Shown: positions 26,361 through 34,947, counted from the first letter of the stretch. The stretch: DNA of 64,000 bases from [Clostridium] aerotolerans DSM 5434 (GCF_000687555.1 NZ_JHWJ01000002.1:124001-188000), one strand, 5' to 3'. A program made the numbers and translations. The notes: a model not told the origin generated them from the letters alone.

Positions 26361-28382
26361 CTACTGGATCATGGAGATATAGTGGATCTCCAAATCATAA
26401 TCTCCTTCCGGAGAGGTAATTGATATAATATCTCCAAAGCTTACACTGTACTGAATCTTTTTGCATACAATAGAGCTTCCCAGCATGATGACAGAATCCG
26501 AAGAATGATAAAGGATCATCCGACGTTCTTCATCTGCAATCAGAAAGATCCGGTCAAGTCCCAGCGATTCGGAGGCTTCCGGGAATTCCTTCATTAAGTC
26601 TCCAATGCTCACACGGTTGTCCTTGATTTTGTACATAGGGAATGTGAGGGGCGGAATCTCCTCTTCCTCCTCCGGCTGCCCGACAAAGTAGGCATCCATC
26701 TTTCCCTGAAAACGGTTTTGGGCTTTCTTTTCTGTGATTACCTCAAGCTCTGGTCTTGGCTTATGGAAAATCCTCCAGATAATCGCTCCAATCACAAGGA
26801 TACCCAGTGCAAATGCCCACCAATATGCCTTCCAAAGAGGAATCACTTCGAAGCTGTAACGGTAGGATAAAGCGGATTCTCCGTCAGCCACTTTGATTAC
26901 AAGACTTTCCCTTCCTGACTTCAAAGGCTTTACCGTAAGAACGCCCCTTTCAAGAGCCACGGCGGCGGAATTCTTTGTGCTTTCTTCCAGGGAGTAGGTA
27001 AGCGCATCCCCATCGGAATCATGAAAATAATCATCAAGCTTGAGCTTTTTCTCTTTGCTTAAAGGATTTAATGAAAGCTTATCCGGCAGCTCACCGGCAG
27101 GAGGTGTGTTGACCACCTGTACCCTTACGGTTTCGAACACACAGGATTCCATTACATCATCCAGGCGGCTGTCTATGTAATACGTTCCGGAACTTTCTAG
27201 CTTTACTTCTCCTGTAATTACACCGTCCTTAATTTCTGTATTTATAGGTGTCCGGCCATTGGCAGACTGACCATCTGCATAAATCTCAATTTTGGGAGTA
27301 AAGTTTTTATAAAATGCTTCATCGGTAATGACACTGCCGCTTTTATCCTTAAAATAAATCCGGAAGGGCAGGGGCTTATTCCTTGCCATATCGGTCTCTA
27401 TCTCAAGAACCGGAACCAGATCCCGGTAGCTGATTAAGTAAACCTTTAATCCCTGATCCTTCGAAGTGTTTGTCTGTATGTTTAATTCCTTGATCTCACT
27501 TTTCACATCCGAAAGCTTGGCTACGGAGTAATGAACCAGGTTTACCGGCTTTATCTGCTGATCTCCGTAAATCACAGTCGTATCAAGAATCTGCTGGGGA
27601 GAAATCATCAGTACATCCATCTCATCCAGATAGGCATCATCAAGCTTTACTCTTATGCTCTGACTGCCCGCTCCGTAGATTCCATTGGTGATCTCCTGAA
27701 TCCGGTAAGCCATGTTGGAATGAAAAATTCCATATAAGACGTCAATTAAGGTCTCCGGCTGTTCCACCGTATAATTGCCTGCATTGGTCTGCTTCGCAAT
27801 TTCCTTTAACACTTCCTTGCTTCCGTCGTACTTCCCAAATGCAACGGTGTAAATGGGAATCCCCTGAGACTGGCAGGCATCTACCGTATTCTTAAGATCT
27901 GCATTTGAGATTTCTAAGGATCTTCCTGTTTTGGAGCCTTTTAAATCAGACTCGCCGTCTGAAATAAGGACGATCATGCGCTTACGTCCTGTTTCCTCTC
28001 TGGAAAGACCATAAGCATAATTTAACCCCAGCCCGATGTCTGTGTTTCCGGAATATCCGGCAGAATCCATCTGTGCTTTTAGGGCGTCACGTTCCTCCTG
28101 GGTCTTAACAGAAACCGGGGCTGCCGAGGATACGATCCTGTCATTGTATGCAACAAAGCCAATCCGGATATCTGCACTGTGAACCGTATCAATAAATGCC
28201 TTTACCATTCCACTTGCCGTATGATCCGGATCATTGGCATTCATGGAACCGCTGTAATCCATAACGAATATGACATCCAGACCATTCTGTTCACTCCGTA
28301 TTTCCTTTGCCATGACTCCTTGTGAACCCGAAAGAAAAACAAAACAAAATAGTACAAACAGAACCCTTTTTAATCTCTTCAT
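26361..28382 (-). CDS. exported VWA-domain protein with cadherin-like region, membrane anchor and cytoplasmic tail
   Basis: 673 residues. Signal peptide (about 1-25, ending VMAKE). VWA domain (about 33-215) with an intact MIDAS start DVIFVMDYSGSMNAND and LISDGES. Further beta domains follow, then a cadherin-like stretch (KLDDYFHDSDGDALTYSLEE) near 455-535. One transmembrane helix lies near 540-562 (AYWWAFALGILVIGAIIWRI), then a cytoplasmic tail of about 110 residues that is beta-rich and might be a degenerate FHA-like fold. First gene of the operon; the 170-base leader is AT-rich with no clear sigma-A box. It would reach from cytoplasm into the Gram-positive wall, so it is my candidate for the envelope anchor of the machine. 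Confidence 0.78.
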   Translation of the reverse strand: MKRLKRVLFVLFCFVFLSGSQGVMAKEIRSEQNGLDVIFVMDYSGSMNANDPDHTASGMVKAFIDTVHSADIRIGFVAYNDRIVSSAAPVSVKTQEERDALKAQMDSAGYSGNTDIGLGLNYAYGLSREETGRKRMIVLISDGESDLKGSKTGRSLEISNADLKNTVDACQSQGIPIYTVAFGKYDGSKEVLKEIAKQTNAGNYTVEQPETLIDVLYGIFHSNMAYRIQEITNGIYGAGSQSIRVKLDDAYLDEMDVLMISPQQILDTTVIYGDQQIKPVNLVHYSVAKLSDVKSEIKELNIQTNTSKDQGLKVYLISYRDLVPVLEIETDMARNKPLPFRIYFKDKSGSVITDEAFYKNFTPKIEIYADGQSANGRTPINTEIKDGVITGEVKLESSGTYYIDSRLDDVMESCVFETVRVQVVNTPPAGELPDKLSLNPLSKEKKLKLDDYFHDSDGDALTYSLEESTKNSAAVALERGVLTVKPLKSGRESLVIKVADGESALSYRYSFEVIPLWKAYWWAFALGILVIGAIIWRIFHKPRPELEVITEKKAQNRFQGKMDAYFVGQPEEEEEIPPLTFPMYKIKDNRVSIGDLMKEFPEASESLGLDRIFLIADEERRMILYHSSDSVIMLGSSIVCKKIQYSVSFGDIISITSPEGDYDLEIHYISMIQ

Positions 28383-28556
28383 TGATCTAACACACCTTTG
28401 TTTTTGTTTTTTACTTCTTACAATATACTATAAAAAACGACAAAAAAACCGTTTACGTATGAAATAGCGTGTTATATGTAACTTTTGGTCATAATATGTA
28501 TTATTTTGTCATATACAAGGCAATAACTGAAACTTTTTTCTTTTTCCGGCATGAAA

Positions 28557-28593
28557 ATAGGAGGCAGCTGTATCAGCCTTACCTCCCACCTAT
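28557..28593 (-). terminator. terminator of the LytTR/GHKL operon
   Basis: A hairpin (GGGAGGTAAGGCTG pairing with CAGCTGCCTCC, extended by ATAGG/CTAT) begins 2 bases after the kinase stop and is followed by TTTTC. It separates the regulatory genes from the apparatus operon. Confidence 0.65.
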
Positions 28594-28594
28594 C

Positions 28595-29902
28595 TTATTC
28601 TTTTTTAGGTTCGTATAAAATTGCCTTCAACGTAAACTGCTCGTCCTCACCTTCAGTCATCAGGGCACCGTGATACCGTTCTGTCACCTTTTTCATGGAC
28701 CTGATTCCAAGACCATGGACTCCTTCTGTTTTTCTGGTCTTAAGCCTTCCCTCTTCGTCCATTTTAAGCTCATCTGCAAACTTGTTTCTGACACACAAAA
28801 GCAGGCAGCCTCTCTCATATTTCATATCCACCCGCATATCCCGGCTCTCTTCTTCCACGTAATCCAGGGCTTCTACTGCATTGTCAAAGGCATTACCAAG
28901 AAGGATGCACAAATCTGTATCCTCAATGTTCAGCTCTTTCGGAACCTTGATTCTGGTATCCAGCTTGATTTTCTTCGCCTGGGCTACCCGGTATAAATGA
29001 TTGACCAGTGAATCTACCACCAGATTTCCTGTCCACTCCTCTAAATGCTCCTTTTTTGATGTTTCTCCAATCATCTCATCAAGGACTGCCATCAGCCTGT
29101 CCATCTCTTCTTTCTTGGCCAATTCGTGTATGTATATCAGCTTCTGCTTCATATCATGACGCTTTGTCTGGAGTTCTATGGTTTCCTGGGCTTCAAGTTG
29201 TTTTTGCTTTTTAAATAGTTCCAATTGTTTGATATACATGCACTCATTTTTCTTAATCCTCGCTTCCTCTACCCGAAGCAGATATGCAGGGTACACCAAA
29301 AGATTCAAAAGTATCATGCCAGATGTGCCTAAAAGAAGCCAAAAGAGCATGTTACCACCCTGAAACACAGAATGCTCGGCTATCATATAAAATGCAAAAT
29401 ATACGGTCATCAAAGCGGTAAAAGGAAGAAGAAATGAGAGTCCCTGAGCAGGCAGATTGCCTATATTTCCTTTTGCCTTTATGTACCTTCGTATTCCCAG
29501 AATCAAAGAAAACAGGCACAGCTTAGAAAGCCACATAGCAGTCACTGTCCCGTCAGCCTCTCCTCCCAGAAACAGCCTCGTTCCCAGCAGAAAAAACATG
29601 TCCATAAGCTCCCACAGCGCTGCAAAAAGTGCTGAAAAGGTCACCTGGTTCCAGATCGCTGAAGTATAGCCAACGATTCCAACCAGACCAATGACAGCAA
29701 AGGAACCAAACAAGTAATAAATTGGTAAATCTCCGGCCAGATAAAGCCTTCCATACATCTGCCATAAAAAGAAAAGCAGCCATCCTGCTGCCTTTCTAAA
29801 TCCGCTTCTTTTTGTAAGGAACGTATCTAAGTACAGCTTCATGATCCATACACTAAATAGCGAAAATAATACGCTGGCAGTAATTCTCATCCCCTCGTTC
29901 AT
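28595..29902 (-). CDS. GHKL-type sensor histidine kinase (AgrC-like)
   Basis: About 435 residues. Start set at MNEGMRITAS, where ATG overlaps the regulator stop by 4 bases. Six or so transmembrane helices fill residues 1-205. A linker coiled coil and a DHp-like helix follow (ELQTKRHDMKQKLIYIHELA, with the phospho-acceptor histidine probably in KRHDMK). The GHKL ATPase has an N box (NAFDNAVEALDYV) and a G box (VHGLGIRSMKKV). AgrC-type kinases sense peptides or other envelope signals. No agrB/agrD pair is nearby. Directly upstream of the apparatus operon and on the same strand, it may control it. Confidence 0.88.
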   Translation of the reverse strand: MNEGMRITASVLFSLFSVWIMKLYLDTFLTKRSGFRKAAGWLLFFLWQMYGRLYLAGDLPIYYLFGSFAVIGLVGIVGYTSAIWNQVTFSALFAALWELMDMFFLLGTRLFLGGEADGTVTAMWLSKLCLFSLILGIRRYIKAKGNIGNLPAQGLSFLLPFTALMTVYFAFYMIAEHSVFQGGNMLFWLLLGTSGMILLNLLVYPAYLLRVEEARIKKNECMYIKQLELFKKQKQLEAQETIELQTKRHDMKQKLIYIHELAKKEEMDRLMAVLDEMIGETSKKEHLEEWTGNLVVDSLVNHLYRVAQAKKIKLDTRIKVPKELNIEDTDLCILLGNAFDNAVEALDYVEEESRDMRVDMKYERGCLLLCVRNKFADELKMDEEGRLKTRKTEGVHGLGIRSMKKVTERYHGALMTEGEDEQFTLKAILYEPKKE

Positions 29903-30621
29903 ACATGGCACCAATCCATTACATCATATAAATTGACTTCCACCTCTTTTCTGCGGCTTCTGCTTATAGGAAGACAGATTCCATCCATTAATTCCACAAT
30001 ATCCGCAGAAAATCTGGAAATTCGCCAGTAGTTAACTAAATATGACTTATGGATACGCACAAAGCGCATCTTTTGACTTCTTAATTCCTCTTCAATGGTC
30101 TCCAGATTCTTATAGAGCCTGTAACGTCCGCCTTCCCAGACGATCTCCGTCATTCTTCCTTTGCTTTCAAAGTAAATGACCTCTTTTAAAAGTACCTTAT
30201 AATCAGACCGGTCATAGCGGAAACGATAAAACTGATCCTCCGTTCCGATCATCCCTAAAATATGATGAAACGTATCCGTAAATTCTGCCTTACATAGCGG
30301 TTTTACAAGAAAGCCAATGGGAGCAGCGAGAAATGCTTCCTTCATATAGCTTTCATGAGACGTTACAAAAACCAGCTGCACGGTACGGTCCATCTCCCTG
30401 ATTCTTTTTGCTGCACACATGCCGCTTAAATGCTGCATCTCGATATCCATAAAAATAATATCAAAACGCTTTCCTTTCATCACTGCCCTTACAATCTCTT
30501 CCCCGTCTGCATAGGCATCGACCTCCAATTTCACCCCGGTCTCCTCCCCTAATTCCAGCAGATATTTCTCCATTTCCCACAGCAGCAGACGGTCATCATC
30601 GCAGACTCCAATTTCCAACAT
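29899..30621 (-). CDS. LytTR-family response regulator (AgrA-like)
   Basis: About 240 residues. Start at MLEIGVCDDD, since GGGAGGTAAGACT fits this ATG and the upstream GTG lies within the site. The receiver domain has the acidic pocket (CDDDR), phospho-acceptor in FDIIFMDIEM (near 57) and the conserved lysine in FLVKPLCKAEF. The C-terminal LytTR domain (about 135-235) has VIYFESKGRMTEIV and FVRIHKSYLVNYWRI. It is coupled to the kinase gene. LytTR proteins bind paired 9-base repeats; I could not place a convincing pair upstream of 28382. Confidence 0.9.
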   Translation of the reverse strand: MLEIGVCDDDRLLLWEMEKYLLELGEETGVKLEVDAYADGEEIVRAVMKGKRFDIIFMDIEMQHLSGMCAAKRIREMDRTVQLVFVTSHESYMKEAFLAAPIGFLVKPLCKAEFTDTFHHILGMIGTEDQFYRFRYDRSDYKVLLKEVIYFESKGRMTEIVWEGGRYRLYKNLETIEEELRSQKMRFVRIHKSYLVNYWRISRFSADIVELMDGICLPISRSRRKEVEVNLYDVMDWCHV

Positions 30622-31014
30622 AGTCTTACCTCCCACTATTCTGTATTGTTTAAAAGAACCTTATATTTTCACATGCTAGCCTCTGATTTTATGGATTATA
30701 GGTTTTTTTATAGATTTTACGAAAGTGCTGACACACTGTTAAGATTTTCAGAATTCACAGTTCCATCTTTTCATACAAACAGATCTCATGGATACTTTTT
30801 ACCATTGCTTCTCTTACAGCACGCTTTTCACAGCACGGTTCTTCGTCAGCATCCCATAGAAATCAATGTAATTTTGTTACAAACTTAAGTATTTATATCT
30901 TTTTTAGCATATAATGAAAACCGACATTTTTCAACCCAAATGCTAAAATTATACACTTTGACTGCCAAAATTTGCATGTAATCTTTTGTCATCTATGCTC
31001 CGAAAAAACTTTGT

Positions 31015-31043
31015 TTCACCTTTTATACAATCTATTGTATAAT
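31015..31043 (+). promoter_or_regulatory. promoter of the WYL-regulator gene
   Basis: TTCACC (31015-31020), 17-base spacer, TATAAT (31038-31043), about 70 bases before the ATG at 31112. The rest of the divergent gap 30622-31111 is AT-rich; its one open frame (30646-30888) has no ribosome-binding site and looks non-coding. Confidence 0.65.
31024..31041. promoter_or_regulatory. palindromic operator candidate
   Basis: TATACAAT-CT-ATTGTATA is a perfect inverted repeat of 8 bases per arm that covers the spacer and the -10 box of the promoter at 31015-31043. Such placement fits repression, most simply autoregulation by the downstream HTH-WYL protein. Confidence 0.65.
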
Positions 31044-31111
31044 AAGCTTTAATAATATTATATTTACTTGTAAAAACCTGTTTTACAGGAAGAAAAAGGA
31101 GTCAGAAAGCG

Positions 31112-32017
31112 ATGAAACTTGACCGGCTGCTGGGAATATTGACCACTCTGCTAAAAAACGACAAGGTGACAGCTCCTTATCTGGCTGAGAAATTCGAAGT
31201 ATCCAGGCGCACCATTAACCGTGATATCGAAGCTTTATGCCAGGCAGGGATTCCTGTCATCACACAACAGGGAAGCGGCGGCGGTATCTATATCGCAGAG
31301 GGGTACAAGCTGGATAAAAGCCTATTGACCCCAGACGAGCTCTCCGGGATCATAGCCGGCTTAAAAGGCATGGGAAGCGTCATGGACCAGTCTTATATGG
31401 AACAGACACTTGATAAATTATCTGCCGGTAAGGAAAAGTCGGTGCCCTTACAGGAGCCTGTTGTCATTGATCTGGCCTCCCATTATAAAGGAAGCCTGAC
31501 AGAAAAAATCCGGCTGATTAAAACGGCTGTTCTGGAATCACATCTTGTGGAATTTGACTATTATTATGAAAAGGGAATTAGCCGCAGGCAAGTAGAGCCA
31601 TACCTTGTCGTTTATCAGTGGACTTCCTGGTATCTCCTTGGCTACTGCCGGGAGAGAAAAGACTGGCGGCTATTTAAGCTCATGCGTCTGTGGGATCTTC
31701 ATGCTTGTAAGGAAACCTTTCTTCCAAGAGAGATCCCGGAGGATAAAAGAAATTTAAGTGATACGCTTCCAGATGATAAACCTTTAGTGGCCCTATTCCA
31801 TCCTTCCGTCCGTTATCAGCTCATTGAAACCTATGGCCCTCACTGCTATAAGGAAACAAAGGAAGGTCTTTTGCGCCTTGAAATCGGGTATACTAACCGG
31901 GAATATACGATATCATGGCTTCTTGGCTTTGGAGAAAAGGTAACAGTACTAAAGCCACTCGATCTGGCAATGGAAATAAAAGAGATTGCTTTAAAAATAA
32001 TTGAGAATTATAAATAG
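31112..32017 (+). CDS. YafY-type HTH/WYL-domain transcriptional regulator
   Basis: 301 residues. Winged HTH at 1-60 (LLKNDKVTAPYLAEKFEVSRRTINRDIEAL) of the HTH_11/DeoR-like kind. WYL domain at about 130-210 with VEFDYYYEKGISRRQVEPYLVVY and WYLLGYCRERKDWRLFKLMRL. A C-terminal WCX-like extension (LEIGYTNREYTISWLLGFGEKVTVLKP) closes it. WYL domains sense small ligands or nucleic acid. It probably regulates itself and the two following genes, which share its strand. Confidence 0.9.
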   Translation: MKLDRLLGILTTLLKNDKVTAPYLAEKFEVSRRTINRDIEALCQAGIPVITQQGSGGGIYIAEGYKLDKSLLTPDELSGIIAGLKGMGSVMDQSYMEQTLDKLSAGKEKSVPLQEPVVIDLASHYKGSLTEKIRLIKTAVLESHLVEFDYYYEKGISRRQVEPYLVVYQWTSWYLLGYCRERKDWRLFKLMRLWDLHACKETFLPREIPEDKRNLSDTLPDDKPLVALFHPSVRYQLIETYGPHCYKETKEGLLRLEIGYTNREYTISWLLGFGEKVTVLKPLDLAMEIKEIALKIIENYK

Positions 32018-32077
32018 AACAGGACATACTGCTGTCATGTTTCCCGTGGTATGATCATGAAAAAGGAGGGAGTTCAT

Positions 32078-32785
32078 TTGATTCATCGTGAAATCAGAAG
32101 CTACGAAGATTTTTTAGAAACCTTATTGGAAGCCGGTTTTTCCATGGGGGGAGGAAACAGCGAAGGAATCTATTCCATTATAGACTGGGGGTGGAATCAG
32201 TCGCCCCCATATGAGACACCAATAACCTGGCACACTGGAAACCGGGAGACAGATCCCTGGGAATGGAGAATCCGTGTTTTAGATGAGCGTAATGACATCG
32301 CTTATTCCAAGCTGTTCTTTAAGAAAAGCGGATTTATAACAAGAGACTGGGCTCCTCTATTCCTTGCTGTCCGCAGAAATGGCAGGACTTTGAAGGAAGA
32401 ATTTAGGGACGGGCTTATCAGCAGCCCTGCAAAAAAGATTTATGAAACCATTGTAGAGCATATCTCATTGCCTCTCCATTCCATTAAGGAGCTTGCCGGT
32501 TTTGGGAAAGAAGACAAGTCTCTGTTTGACCGTTCCCTGGTGGAATTACAGATGAAGCTGTATGTGACCATGTGCGGCAGAAAGCAGAAGCGATCCCTAA
32601 AGGGAGAGGAATACGGCTGGTCTTCCACTGTTTTCTGTACCACAGAAAGCTTTTGGGGAGCAGATGTTTTTGAGGAAGCAGCAAAGCTTAAGAAAGAGGA
32701 CGCAATGGAGCAGATTACAGAGCAAATTTTACTCCTTAATCCAAACGCCGACTCTAAGAAAATAAATAAATTCATAAAGGGATAA
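32078..32785 (+). CDS. AlkZ-related protein
   Basis: I place the start at TTG 32078 (LIHREIRSYEDF) because AAGGAGGG lies 8 bases before it; an in-frame ATG at 32051 lacks a site. About 235 residues, no membrane segment. The N-terminal part (YSIIDWGWNQSPPYETPITWHTGNRETDPWEWR) and the later DRSLVELQMKLYVTMCGRKQK resemble the AlkZ-related family, distant relatives of YcaQ-type DNA glycosylases. The glycosylase QxQ-type catalytic motif is not evident, so the activity is unknown. Confidence 0.65.
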   Translation: MIHREIRSYEDFLETLLEAGFSMGGGNSEGIYSIIDWGWNQSPPYETPITWHTGNRETDPWEWRIRVLDERNDIAYSKLFFKKSGFITRDWAPLFLAVRRNGRTLKEEFRDGLISSPAKKIYETIVEHISLPLHSIKELAGFGKEDKSLFDRSLVELQMKLYVTMCGRKQKRSLKGEEYGWSSTVFCTTESFWGADVFEEAAKLKKEDAMEQITEQILLLNPNADSKKINKFIKG

Positions 32786-32811
32786 TTTTCATAGAAATTA
32801 TGGAGGTGGGT

Positions 32812-33291
32812 ATGAAAGAAGATATTATAAAAAAAGCAGAAGCTATCATTCAACAAAATACGGTACACTCCGGACCGGAAGGCTCTATTCCTTACTGTGT
32901 CCTGGCTCTGATGGATAAGAATGGCGGTCCTACGGCTTCCACAATTACACCATCAAAAGCTCAGGGAATCCAGTCGATCAGCTTTTGTACCGGTCTTGGG
33001 AGCACTAAGGCAAAACGGGTTTTCGACTGTTCCAAAGCCAGTGTATGCTTTAATACCGGGGGCGACTATAACATCACCTTAACCGGCTGGATGGAAGTTT
33101 CAACAGCTCCTGACATCCGGCATGAGATGTGGTATTCCGGGATGGGAGACCACTTTCATGGGCCAGATGATCCCGGTTACTGCGTCCTGATCTTTCACAC
33201 CACGGGCTACAACTTATGGATAGACTGCCAGGAAGCAGCGGGAGAATTAAAGGTTGTTAAGGCGAATGACTCCGCCGCACAAACAGGATAA
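32812..33291 (+). CDS. pyridoxamine 5'-phosphate oxidase-fold family protein
   Basis: 159 residues from ATG 32812, preceded by GGAGGTGGGT. The split beta-barrel pattern is visible: VLALMDKNGGPTASTITPSKAQGIQSISFCTG, KASVCFNTGGDYNITLTGWMEV and YCVLIFHTTGYNLWIDCQEA. Members bind FMN or F420-like cofactors or heme. The true substrate cannot be read from sequence. Its 3' end overlaps the convergent DUF4280 gene by about 45 bases. Confidence 0.8.
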   Translation: MKEDIIKKAEAIIQQNTVHSGPEGSIPYCVLALMDKNGGPTASTITPSKAQGIQSISFCTGLGSTKAKRVFDCSKASVCFNTGGDYNITLTGWMEVSTAPDIRHEMWYSGMGDHFHGPDDPGYCVLIFHTTGYNLWIDCQEAAGELKVVKANDSAAQTG

Positions 33292-33573
33292 GACACATTG
33301 ATCGGACAGGGCTGCATCTCCATTTATCTTAACTTTATTATCTTTTACCATCCATGGAATTAAGACCACCGGAACACACGGCTGGGGTGGCGTCATCCTT
33401 GTACACGTGCCAAAAGAGGTGATATTGGTTCCAGGTTTATAATCCATGACAGTAAGAAGCCGCCTTCCCCCCTCATCCATACTGCGGCTGGCCGGAACCT
33501 TTAAAGGGCTGGAGCAGCTTCCCATGGAGCACGTTAAGGTGATCCCTTCCACTGCCTCAAATTTGTCTTTCAT
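33247..33573 (-). CDS. orphan DUF4280 (PAAR-like) protein
   Basis: About 108 residues starting MKDKFEAVEG, with GTGAGG nine bases upstream; the GTG at 33588 is less likely. It has the DUF4280 cysteine pattern (LTCSMGSCSSPL, SFGTCTRMTPPQPCVPV, CVLSCLCGGVIRL) and no effector extension. It resembles the first 155 residues of the PAAR-like toxin at 7046-8497 but is minimal. By family it would tip a spike. It lies about 5 kb upstream of the apparatus operon, alone, and may supply an unloaded tip or be a leftover of another effector module. Confidence 0.82.
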   Translation of the reverse strand: MKDKFEAVEGITLTCSMGSCSSPLKVPASRSMDEGGRRLLTVMDYKPGTNITSFGTCTRMTPPQPCVPVVLIPWMVKDNKVKINGDAALSDQCVLSCLCGGVIRLNNL

Positions 33574-33614
33574 AACAAAATACCTCACTCAGAAAAATAT
33601 TGTAACACCAAAAG

Positions 33615-33637
33615 GAAGGGCCGATCATCAGCCCTTC
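33615..33637 (-). terminator. terminator after the flavin reductase-like gene
   Basis: A seven-pair stem (GAAGGGC/GCCCTTC) with a 9-base loop, followed on the minus strand by CTTTT. It lies between the stop at 33730 and the start of the DUF4280 gene. Confidence 0.5.
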
Positions 33638-33729
33638 TTTGGTCCTATTACAATATAAACTAAATTTTGAAAAAAGGTGGGATCATGTATAAAATAGCAC
33701 CCTATATGTAAGAACAGGCAGAAAGAACC

Positions 33730-34248
33730 TTACAAAGACTTGGAATCATCATCCTTTAAAATCTTTACGATTTCACCAATAAAGCATTGATGATAATCCT
33801 TATCCGGATAGTTCTTTCCATCTAAACTCTTATCTACAAAGCCTTCCGGATCAATGCCCTGCTTAAACAGCTTACGGCAGATGAGCACAAGCTTTGCTTC
33901 TTTAAAGTAGGGAGCATCTCCGTCGAATAAGGGAGTAAGGCCCGTTTCTTTTTCCTTATCCACATCGCGGCCGGAATGGGAACCGCAATAACCAAGAGCT
34001 TTCCGGTAGGTTTCATCAAAAAAGCTTAAGGTATAATAATCCTCCCGGTCCACAAATTCCAGGGTGTATCTTTGCGGGCGAAGTACAATGCTTGTTACCG
34101 GTTTCCCCCACATGACTCCGATTCCGCCCCAGCTGGCAGTCATCATATTATAGCCATTTTCATTACCGGCACAAACAAGCATCCAGTCCTCTCCGATCAA
34201 TGTGAGCGGATCTAATTTACATTGGTTTAGTTCTACTTCTCTTAACAT
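33730..34248 (-). CDS. flavin reductase-like FMN-binding protein
   Basis: 172 residues from MLREVELNQC, where ATGGAGGGTATT provides the ribosome-binding site; longer frames run into unlikely sequence. Family pattern: GYNMMTASWGGIGVMWGKPVTSIVLRPQRYTLEFV, then YYTLSFFDETYRKALGYCGSHSGRDVDK. These FMN-binding barrels (flavoredoxin-like) pass electrons or reduce flavins. Substrate unknown. It is transcribed alone, convergent with nothing essential, and ends in its own terminator. Confidence 0.85.
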   Translation of the reverse strand: MLREVELNQCKLDPLTLIGEDWMLVCAGNENGYNMMTASWGGIGVMWGKPVTSIVLRPQRYTLEFVDREDYYTLSFFDETYRKALGYCGSHSGRDVDKEKETGLTPLFDGDAPYFKEAKLVLICRKLFKQGIDPEGFVDKSLDGKNYPDKDYHQCFIGEIVKILKDDDSKSL

Positions 34249-34385
34249 AATACCCTCCATTGTTCTTGATCTTTGAATTGGTTTTATCCTATTATAGCAT
34301 AGAAAAAGAAACAAAATACCTACTTTTAGGATAATCTGTTTATATGAAGAATAAGATATTATCAAAGATATACAGGAGGCTGCCT

Positions 34386-34850
34386 ATGAATGCAAACAAA
34401 AGAAAGCTTTTGGCCTTTATCATACTTCCCCTGGCTGTCGGAGCAGTCGCAGGGATACTTACTCGAAACAGCATGACTACTTACAACTCCTTAAACCAGC
34501 CTGCTCTTTCTCCTCCTGGCTGGCTGTTCCCAGTGGTCTGGACTATTTTATACATACTCATGGGAGTCAGCTCCTATTTAGTTGCCACCTCTCCCTCTCC
34601 AAAGAAACGGGAAGCCCTCATGCTTTATGCCCTCCAGCTGTTCCTTAATTTTATCTGGAGCCCCATTTTCTTTGGTCTTGGAAATTACGTTCTGGCATTC
34701 CTAGTCTTAATTGTTTTGTGGTATGTGGTATTTAAGATGATCCGCATCTTTTTCCGGGTGGATCCCTCAGCTGCACTTTTGCAGATTCCCTATCTTTTGT
34801 GGCTTACTTTCGCCGCATATTTAAACCTGGCCATAATCTTTTTAAACTAA
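34386..34850 (+). CDS. tspO: TspO/MBR family membrane protein
   Basis: 154 residues from MNANKRKLLAF (ACAGGAGG upstream). Five hydrophobic helices, with family marks NQPALSPPGWLFPVVWTILY (the PP-W-F-x-x-W-T-x-L-Y motif) and LNFIWSPIFFGLGNY. TspO proteins bind tetrapyrroles and affect porphyrin/stress signalling. Length is normal for the family. Confidence 0.92.
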   Translation: MNANKRKLLAFIILPLAVGAVAGILTRNSMTTYNSLNQPALSPPGWLFPVVWTILYILMGVSSYLVATSPSPKKREALMLYALQLFLNFIWSPIFFGLGNYVLAFLVLIVLWYVVFKMIRIFFRVDPSAALLQIPYLLWLTFAAYLNLAIIFLN

Positions 34851-34865
34851 GTGACAAATAAAAAG

Positions 34866-34919
34866 CCGGAGGCAATACTACGAAAAAAGCGTAAGTTTTT
34901 TCCGTAATACTGTCTCCGG
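34866..34919. terminator. bidirectional terminator between tspO and the purine permease
   Basis: A long stem formed by CCGGAGGCAATACTACG and CGTAATACTGTCTCCGG, with A/T runs on both sides, sits between two converging genes. Confidence 0.75.
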
Positions 34920-34947
34920 TTATTTTTATCTTAAGATCATTGATCTC

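Noticed and set aside
1-28382. The spike/tube operon as a prophage or defective phage
   Set aside because: No terminase, portal, capsid, tape measure, lysis, integrase or attachment-site repeats; FHA, PP2C, DnaK/DnaJ and effector modules are not phage-like.
30646-30888. 80-codon plus-strand frame beside the Agr-like regulators, considered as an AgrD-like signal peptide gene
   Set aside because: No ribosome-binding site, no amphipathic leader or conserved cysteine pattern of AgrD, and no agrB; it looks like chance sequence in a promoter region.
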